A DNA stretch of 10,617 bases, from positions 1 to 10,617 of the forward strand of contig DATCJV010000048.1 in assembly GCA_036562625.1 (NCBI GenBank), read 5' to 3'. Source of the stretch: DUOH01 sp036562625 (GTDB lineage: Bacteria > Bacillota > UBA4882 > UBA10575). The position numbers and the translations under genes were made by a program. Positions 6,698 to 10,617 of the stretch are shown piece after piece. How positions within the stretch are numbered: the first letter of the stretch is position 1; every line of letters starts with the position of its first letter. The notes beneath the pieces were generated by a model. The model did no database searches. It was given only the letters and a program-made list of their open reading frames with translations, and was not told where the DNA came from.

Positions 6698-7421
6698 TTC
6701 CATCATCCCCCCTGACAAAGGTACCGATCTTTTCTCCCATTACCACGCGCTTTATATTACCGGTCTCATTCAAGTTAAAGACCACGATGGGAATATGATT
6801 GTCCATACATAAGCTGGTGGCGGTTGAATCCATCACACTCAGCCGTTTGTTCAGGATTTCAATGAAATGCAGATCATCAAACTTCTTTGCCTGCGGGTCC
6901 TTTCTCGGGTCGGCGTCATAGACCCCATCCACCTTCTTGGCCATCAGGATGATCTCCGCCTCCAGTTCAATCGCACGTAAAGCGGCGGCTGTATCGGTGG
7001 AGAAGAAAGGATTGCCGGTGCCTGCGGCAAAAATCACCACCCTCCCTTTTTCCAGATGACGAATGGCCCGGCGACGGATATACGGTTCGGCGATCTCCCG
7101 CATTTCAATGGCTGTCTGCACCCGGGTTTCCATCCCTAAATTCTCAAAAGCATCCTGTAAGGCCAAGGCGTTGATCACTGTAGCCAACATCCCCATATAG
7201 TCTGCGGTAGCCCGGTCCATCCCCCGGTTGCTTCCGGCCAACCCGCGCCAGAAATTGCCTCCTCCGACTACGACAGCAACCTCGACCCCCATATCCACAA
7301 CCTCTTTGGTTTGCGTGGCGATACAGTTAACCACATCGGCATCAATACCGAACCCTTTGTCCCCGGCCAAAGCCTCACCGCTTAGTTTCAAGACGATGCG
7401 CCGGAATTTGGGTGAGTCCAT
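6687..7421 (-). CDS. pyrH: UMP kinase
   Basis: A bacterial-type UMP kinase of the amino-acid kinase fold, a hexamer that converts UMP and ATP to UDP for pyrimidine nucleotide and UDP-sugar synthesis; usually regulated by GTP and UTP. Using the ATG at 7421 the protein has 244 residues (family about 240). Motifs: RIVLKLSGEAL (8-18), VVVGGGNFWRG (50-60), RATADYMGMLATV (70-82), VIFAAGTGNPFFSTDTAA (129-146), LMAKKVDGVYDADPRKD (159-175) and DSTATSLCMDN (about 195-205). The ATG is preceded by GGGGG at good spacing and matches the usual family N-terminus. A TTG at 7436 in the same frame would add five atypical residues. It follows tsf and its terminator by about 90 nt and overlaps frr by 11 nt. No clear promoter is visible in the gap. 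Confidence 0.97.
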   Translation of the reverse strand: MDSPKFRRIVLKLSGEALAGDKGFGIDADVVNCIATQTKEVVDMGVEVAVVVGGGNFWRGLAGSNRGMDRATADYMGMLATVINALALQDAFENLGMETRVQTAIEMREIAEPYIRRRAIRHLEKGRVVIFAAGTGNPFFSTDTAAALRAIELEAEIILMAKKVDGVYDADPRKDPQAKKFDDLHFIEILNKRLSVMDSTATSLCMDNHIPIVVFNLNETGNIKRVVMGEKIGTFVRGDDGNDQ

Positions 7422-7481
7422 CCCATCAACCCCCAATAACTTAATGTCTTCGCCTTCTTCCGTAAAAATCCTTCATCCGTT

Positions 7482-7512
7482 AAAAAAGGGAACACCCATG
7501 GTGTCCCCTTTT
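7482..7512 (-). terminator. Intrinsic terminator after tsf
   Basis: In minus-strand RNA a 13-position stem, AAAAGGGGACACC against GGUGUUCCCUUUU, closes a 3-nt loop with one G-U pair. It is followed directly by more U residues (six in all), the classic Rho-independent form. The stem begins inside the tsf stop codon (7513-7511) and ends about 60 nt before the pyrH start. It probably ends or attenuates the rpsB-tsf transcript, so pyrH and the genes beyond depend on readthrough or their own promoter. On the plus strand the same position is an A-C mismatch, which favours minus-strand use. Confidence 0.88.
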
Positions 7513-8467
7513 AGGACTTAATTTGGGACATTACTTCGGAAACAAAGTCGTCTTCCCGTTTTTGTAACCCTTCACCTTTTTCGTACCGAACGAAGCGCAC
7601 AATTTTGATGTCCGCACCCAGCTTCTGGGCGAGTTGGGAAACGACTTTGCCCACAGTAAGGTCGTTGTCTTTGATAAACACCTGTTCCGCCAGGCAGATC
7701 TCTTTAAAGAACTTTTCAATCCTGCCCAGAGTGATCTTTTCCGCAATGTTTTCGGGTTTACCTTCATTCATGGCTTGCGCTTTATAGATCGCTTTTTCTT
7801 TTTCCACTATATCGGCAGGGACTTCCGATCTTCTGACATACTCCGGTTTGGCGGCCGCCACTTGCATGGTGAGGTCTTTCGCCAATGCATGCACTTCTTC
7901 GTTGGTGGCCAAGTCGGCACGGTCAAAAGCCAGCTCCAAAAGGACACCAATCTTTCCACCGAGATGAATATAGTCTTGCACCATGCCGTCTCCGGTGACT
8001 TCAAACCGGGTGAACCGGCGAACAGAGATATTCTCGCCAATGTTGGCCACCAGCTGGGTGATATACTCCTTTACCGTTTTTCCGTCTTTAAAAGACTGCT
8101 CCAATAGGTAAGGCGGCTGGGCGCCTGCTTCCTCCGGGGAAAGCCCTTGGGGAGCGTTCGCCACAATGTGCGCGGCCAGATCTGTAACGAATGTTTTGAA
8201 GTCATCGGTCTTGGCCACGAAGTCAGTCTCGCAGTTCACCTCGATCAGGGCCCCGCTCCGTCCGTCTTTACTAATATTGGATCCAACCAGGCCCTCGGCG
8301 GCGATGCGGCCGGCTTTCTTGGCGGCAGCGGCCAAGCCTTTTTCCCTCAAGATCTCTATGGCTTTTTCAATATCGCCGTCAGCTTCGGTAAGAGCCTTCT
8401 TGCAGTCCATCATCCCAGCGCCTGTTCTTTCCCGCAGCTCTTTTACTGTGGACGCGGAAATCGCCAT
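7511..8467 (-). CDS. tsf: Elongation factor Ts
   Basis: The guanine nucleotide exchange factor for EF-Tu. The N-terminal UBA-like domain is complete (SASTVKELRERTGAGMMDCK, about 4-23, then KKALTEADGDIEKAIEILREKGL). The EF-Tu-contacting core shows EVNCETDFVAK (76-86), with the TDFV motif that inserts near the Mg2+ site of EF-Tu. Further blocks are GENISVRRF (144-152), HLGGKIGVLLEL (168-179), KDLTMQVAAAKPEYV (197-211), and a C-terminal VRYEKGEGLQKREDDF segment typical of the long form. At 318 residues it is a long-form EF-Ts with both dimerisation-type subdomains (E. coli 283; short forms about 200). The ATG at 8467 follows AGGAGGAG. A structured 205-nt gap separates it from rpsB and a terminator follows its stop. 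Confidence 0.98.
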   Translation of the reverse strand: MAISASTVKELRERTGAGMMDCKKALTEADGDIEKAIEILREKGLAAAAKKAGRIAAEGLVGSNISKDGRSGALIEVNCETDFVAKTDDFKTFVTDLAAHIVANAPQGLSPEEAGAQPPYLLEQSFKDGKTVKEYITQLVANIGENISVRRFTRFEVTGDGMVQDYIHLGGKIGVLLELAFDRADLATNEEVHALAKDLTMQVAAAKPEYVRRSEVPADIVEKEKAIYKAQAMNEGKPENIAEKITLGRIEKFFKEICLAEQVFIKDNDLTVGKVVSQLAQKLGADIKIVRFVRYEKGEGLQKREDDFVSEVMSQIKS

Positions 8468-8496
8468 CGTACTCCTCCTCTATATGTAATATACTC

Positions 8497-8593
8497 CCCG
8501 TGTCACACACGGGTCCGTGTTGCTCACGGGCTTTATTTTTCCTGCGAAAGCCTTTATTCTGCCGTCACTAACCCTGAAGGGAAGTTCTTCAGG
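8497..8593 (-). promoter_or_regulatory. Cluster of short hairpins in the rpsB-tsf gap (tsf leader)
   Basis: Four candidate stems lie between the rpsB terminator and the tsf ribosome binding site, read in the minus direction. CCTGAAG/CTTCAGG (8593-8573, perfect 7 bp, 7-nt loop); GGCTTT/AAAGCC (8552-8529, perfect 6 bp, 12-nt loop); CCGTG/CACGG (8529-8515, perfect 5 bp); and CCCGTGT/ACACGGG (8513-8497, perfect 7 bp, 3-nt loop). The last two share a CCGTG core and look like a small duplication. None is followed by a T-tract. The last ends about 20 nt before the AGGAGG of tsf. They may be an mRNA processing site, a leader that tunes EF-Ts synthesis, or a small RNA. I do not recognise a known family. 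Confidence 0.5.
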
Positions 8594-8604
8594 AGCAAAG
8601 GTAT

Positions 8605-8658
8605 AAAAAAGGGGGAGAAAGAAGGGCTTACTTGTTAAACCCCGCCACTCACCCCTTT
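8605..8658 (-). terminator. Candidate terminator or attenuator after rpsB
   Basis: In the minus direction AAAGGGG plus GAG (8658-8648, one-base bulge) can pair with CTC plus CCCCTTT (8617-8608). The arm runs straight into six T residues (8610-8605). The large loop can fold again through GGGTTT against AAGCCC with one G-U pair. The element begins 14 nt after the rpsB stop. The long loop makes it weaker than a textbook terminator, so partial termination between rpsB and tsf is the likely role. Confidence 0.5.
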
Positions 8659-8672
8659 GTCGTTTGATTCCC

Positions 8673-9464
8673 CTATTCCGCAGCAGCCTCCGGCATTTCT
8701 TCTACCGCCGCTTCCTCAGCATTAAGGGGCTCGTCTTCAGTAACCTCTTCGCTTTCGCTCTCGGGTTCCTCCGTTAGTTGCTCACCTTGACGCCCTTCAA
8801 TTACGGCATCAGCCATCTTGCCCGCCAATAAGCGGACGGCCCGAATCGCGTCATCATTGCCGGGAATCACGTAATCAACTTCATCCGGATCACAGTTGGT
8901 GTCGACAATGGCCACAATGGGAATCCCCAGTTTCTTGGCTTCCGCCACCGCAATCCGCTCTTTCCGCGGATCCACGATGAAAATGGCGTCCGGCAGCCGG
9001 CTCATGTCCTTAACCCCGCTCAAGAACTTCTCCAGTCTTTGCCGTTCTTTTTCCAACTGAAGAACTTCTTTCTTCGGCAGCACATCAAAGGAACCGTCCT
9101 CAGCCATCGCTTCGATCTTCTTCAAGCGCTCCACCCGGGAACGGATGGTCTTGAAGTTGGTCAACATCCCACCCAACCAACGTTGGGAGACGTAATACAT
9201 CCCACACCGGATGGCTTCTTCTTTAATGGCGTCCTGAGCTTGTTTCTTGGTACCCACAAAAAGGATGGTGCCGCCCTCCGCCGCGATATCGCGGATGAAG
9301 AGGTAAGCCTCCTCCACCATACGTACGGTTTTCTGTAGATCAATAATGTAGATCCCGTTCCGTTCGGTGAAGATATAAGGGGCCATTTTTGGATTCCACC
9401 GTCTGGTTTGGTGACCGAAGTGCACTCCTGCTTCCAGTAGTTGCTTCATGGAGATAATTGCCAT
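8673..9464 (-). CDS. rpsB: 30S ribosomal protein S2
   Basis: Small-subunit protein S2, added late to the 30S head-body junction. From the ATG at 9464 the protein has 263 residues. Family blocks run in order: MKQLLEAGVHFGHQTRRWNP (6-25), YIFTERNGIYIIDLQKT (about 29-45), FVGTKKQAQDAI, YVSQRWLGGMLTNFKTI, LPDAIFIVDPRKE, IPIVAIVDTNCDPDEVDYVI and IPGNDDAIRAVRL. The last 40 or so residues form an acidic Glu-rich tail, seen in some Bacillota S2 proteins. The start is decided by a near-perfect GGAGGTGA (9477-9470) 5 nt upstream. An in-frame GTG at 9518 would add 18 atypical residues and lacks such a site. A strong promoter lies about 150 nt upstream, and tsf follows as is almost universal. Confidence 0.98.
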   Translation of the reverse strand: MAIISMKQLLEAGVHFGHQTRRWNPKMAPYIFTERNGIYIIDLQKTVRMVEEAYLFIRDIAAEGGTILFVGTKKQAQDAIKEEAIRCGMYYVSQRWLGGMLTNFKTIRSRVERLKKIEAMAEDGSFDVLPKKEVLQLEKERQRLEKFLSGVKDMSRLPDAIFIVDPRKERIAVAEAKKLGIPIVAIVDTNCDPDEVDYVIPGNDDAIRAVRLLAGKMADAVIEGRQGEQLTEEPESESEEVTEDEPLNAEEAAVEEMPEAAAE

Positions 9465-9608
9465 ACTGGTCACCTCCTTCCTGTTCTGGTTTTTCCTGCT
9501 TGTACCGGATCGGCACACGCACGGCCTCCGCCTTTCTCATCCTAAGGCCAACCTCTCCGTCGGGGAGGACCATGGCTTCAGTCAAAAGGCGTGTGTAATG
9601 AGAACCAT
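9465..9608 (-). promoter_or_regulatory. rpsB 5' leader with possible ribosome-binding-site-masking structure
   Basis: From the start site predicted by the promoter (about 9607) to the rpsB ATG there are about 140 untranslated nt. In the minus direction CACACGC near the 5' end can pair with GCGTGTG further on, or the overlapping CGCCTTT can pair with AAAGGCG. GGTCCTCC (9571-9564) can pair with the rpsB site GGAGGTGACC as two 4-bp blocks around a 2-nt bulge, or can fold locally as CTCC/GGAG. Such mutually exclusive pairings are what an autoregulated ribosomal protein leader would show. S2 autoregulation is known in E. coli; whether it occurs here is inference from base pairing seen by eye. Confidence 0.42.
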
Positions 9609-9613
9609 TTATG

Positions 9614-9642
9614 AGTATATCATGACCGGCCAAACCTGACAA
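9614..9642 (-). promoter_or_regulatory. Sigma-A-type promoter for rpsB
   Basis: In the minus direction the -35 box TTGTCA (9642-9637) is separated by exactly 17 nt from the -10 box TATACT (9619-9614). Each box has five of six consensus bases and the spacing is ideal. The predicted start is around 9608-9606. It is the only convincing promoter in the window, and it probably drives rpsB-tsf and, by readthrough, the genes downstream. Confidence 0.85.
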
Positions 9643-9660
9643 GATCGATCTTGACAAGAT
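9637..9660. repeat. 9-bp direct repeat and 12-bp palindrome over the rpsB -35 region
   Basis: On the plus strand TGACAAGAT occurs at 9637-9645 and again at 9652-9660, a period of 15. Between and overlapping them, AAGATCGATCTT (9641-9652) is a perfect 12-bp palindrome. The first copy contains the -35 box. The second does not have a -10 box at a suitable distance, so it is not a second promoter. The arrangement resembles an operator, but no regulator can be named. Confidence 0.6.
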
Positions 9661-9730
9661 TGATCATATTTTTAAACAACTCCGCACTAACCAAACGCGC
9701 GCGAAAGATCAGTACCGCCGGATACCGAAG

Positions 9731-9754
9731 AAAAAGCGGAGCGCCGGGGGCGCT
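9731..9754 (-). terminator. Probable intrinsic terminator after the nitroreductase gene
   Basis: In the minus direction AGCGCC and GGCGCT (9754-9740) form a perfect 6-bp stem around CCC, followed by CCGC and five T residues (9735-9731). A competing stem AAGCG/CGCTT runs directly into the T-tract. Either form ends transcription about 30-50 nt after the nitroreductase stop and separates that unit from the rpsB promoter. Confidence 0.65.
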
Positions 9755-9785
9755 TGACCGGATTATACGCCTGAACCCTGCCTGG

Positions 9786-10325
9786 TCACCGGCTGCGCTG
9801 ACCGTACAGATTAGTAAAGACTTTTTCGTACTGAAGCTCATCTTTTGGATGTCCGGGCCTTCGCTCGGCAGGATAACCTAGAGCGATAATCGCCTCCACC
9901 TTCAGGTTTTGCGGGATGGCCAAGACCTCTCTGACAAACTCTTCAGCTGTTCCTCCCGAGCCATGCTTTCTTTCGCGAATCTGAATCCAACAACTGCCCA
10001 GCCCCAATGCTTCGGCAGCCAGAATAATCAGGAGCGAAGCGATGGCCGCGTCCTCGATCCACACATCGCACTTGGCCGGATCAGCGCACACCACTACCGC
10101 CAGGGGGGCTTCTTTCAAAAAGGAAGACCCGTCTGCTTTGGCCTGTGACAACTTGTCAAGCAGACCGCCATTGTCAACTAGAATAAACTCCCATGGATTG
10201 AGTCCCCGTGAAGAGGGGGCCCGTAAAGCCGCTTCCGTTAGTAAAGCGATCTTCTCCGGTTCCACCGGTTGTTTCTTGTATCTTCTGATACTCCTTCTCT
10301 GCCTGAGCAGTTCGAAAAGATCCAT
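9786..10325 (-). CDS. Nitroreductase-family FMN oxidoreductase
   Basis: A small flavin-dependent protein of the nitroreductase superfamily, which uses FMN and NAD(P)H to reduce nitroaromatics, quinones, flavins or other acceptors; the natural substrate here is unknown. From the ATG at 10325 it has 179 residues, the short class. MDLFELLRQRRSIRRYKKQPV (1-21) carries the FMN phosphate-binding RRSIRRY motif. APSSRGLNPWEFILV (36-50) and LGLGSCWIQIRER (107-119) are the other flavin-site blocks, and ALGYPAERRP (148-157) is the usual C-terminal strand and loop. The ATG is favoured over the upstream TTG (10373) because AGGAG lies 5 nt before it and the family starts here. It appears to be separate from the rpsB operon, since a terminator follows it. 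Confidence 0.92.
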   Translation of the reverse strand: MDLFELLRQRRSIRRYKKQPVEPEKIALLTEAALRAPSSRGLNPWEFILVDNGGLLDKLSQAKADGSSFLKEAPLAVVVCADPAKCDVWIEDAAIASLLIILAAEALGLGSCWIQIRERKHGSGGTAEEFVREVLAIPQNLKVEAIIALGYPAERRPGHPKDELQYEKVFTNLYGQRSR

Positions 10326-10449
10326 CAACTCTCCTCTCCCTTCCGGCTTTCCTTTTCTTTTCCATTCTTCCAATTCTGTATTTATTCAGATCTTCCTCTC
10401 GTTCTTCTGCCCTTTCCCCAGCCTCAAGCCCCGGTTGATTTCCGGTTCC

Positions 10450-10617
10450 TTATGGCGCGACGATGGTAATGGGTACCGAAAGCCAGCGATGGGCTTGAAA
10501 ACGATAAGTCCGGCCAATCACCTCATCCTGCAGGGTCCTGACTGTCAAGTAATAGGCGGCTTGCCCCAGAACATCAACATAAGGGGTAAGCTCAATCCGA
10601 TCGAGGGTGTCCAGGAT
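10450..10617 (-). CDS. C-terminal 55 residues of an unrecognised protein (cut by window edge)
   Basis: The frame open from the window edge ends at TAA (10452-10450). It reads as a normal protein end: alternating hydrophobic residues suggest beta strands (YVDVLGQAAYYLTVRTL, then GRTYRFQAHRWLSVPITIVAP). The other two minus frames close within the segment. I do not recognise the family; the beta-rich C-terminus is compatible with a small beta-sandwich domain, but this is only an impression. The 124 nt from its stop to the nitroreductase start hold no clear gene or terminator and are very purine-rich on the minus strand. Confidence 0.65.
   Translation of the reverse strand: MLDTLDRIELTPYVDVLGQAAYYLTVRTLQDEVIGRTYRFQAHRWLSVPITIVAP

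Noticed and set aside
8147..8638. Plus-strand open frame of 163 codons
   Set aside because: Antisense to tsf and the rpsB-tsf gap; low-complexity shadow without family motifs.
9762..9790. Perfect TATAAT with GTGACC 17 nt upstream at the end of the nitroreductase gene (minus strand)
   Set aside because: The predicted start would fall inside the terminator hairpin at 9740-9754, so a productive transcript is unlikely; the better promoter lies at 9614-9642.
10326..10449. Strongly purine-rich minus strand upstream of the nitroreductase gene
   Set aside because: No repeat, stem or promoter could be made out; a composition bias alone does not support a feature.

Overview
The window looks like a chromosomal housekeeping segment from an anaerobic, probably endospore-forming member of the Bacillota (Clostridia or a related deep class). 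The evidence is the gene order rpsB-tsf-pyrH-frr-uppS-cdsA-dxr-(rseP)-ispG, which is a well-known Bacillota arrangement, plus strong AGGAGG-type ribosome binding sites, frequent GTG and TTG starts, and a YtvI-like (sporulation-associated) AI-2E family membrane protein inside the cluster. All recognised genes lie on the minus strand, so biological order runs from the right end to the left. I saw no mobile element, CRISPR array, tRNA or rRNA.

Right end (10617 to 9786): the C-terminal 55 codons of an unrecognised protein, then a small nitroreductase-family flavoprotein, then a probable intrinsic terminator. About 9660 to 9465: a strong sigma-A-type promoter (TTGTCA, 17 nt, TATACT) whose -35 region is embedded in repeats, followed by a leader of about 140 nt that can form alternative structures, one of which could mask the rpsB ribosome binding site.

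9464 to 7511: rpsB (S2) and tsf (EF-Ts). Each is followed by a candidate intrinsic terminator, and the 205-nt gap between them holds several perfect short hairpins. 7421 to 5306: pyrH, frr and uppS are tightly packed (11-nt overlap, then a 3-nt gap). 5289 to 2094: cdsA, the YtvI-like protein and dxr. 2092 to 1370: where a site-2 protease gene (rseP) is expected, only an out-of-context stretch resembling its C-terminal tail is left, followed by a 12-bp inverted repeat and a Cys-rich protein with four tandem zinc-ribbon-like units. 1316 to 1: ispG, translationally coupled through TAATG to a family 2 glycosyltransferase cut by the window edge.

The genes fit together as translation (S2, EF-Ts, ribosome recycling factor), UDP supply (UMP kinase) and envelope lipid synthesis: MEP-pathway isoprenoids (Dxr, IspG), the C55 lipid carrier (UppS) and CDP-diacylglycerol (CdsA). 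The oddities most worth checking are the apparent loss of most of rseP, the four-unit zinc-ribbon protein in its place, and the structured leaders and terminators that divide the rpsB-tsf-pyrH block.
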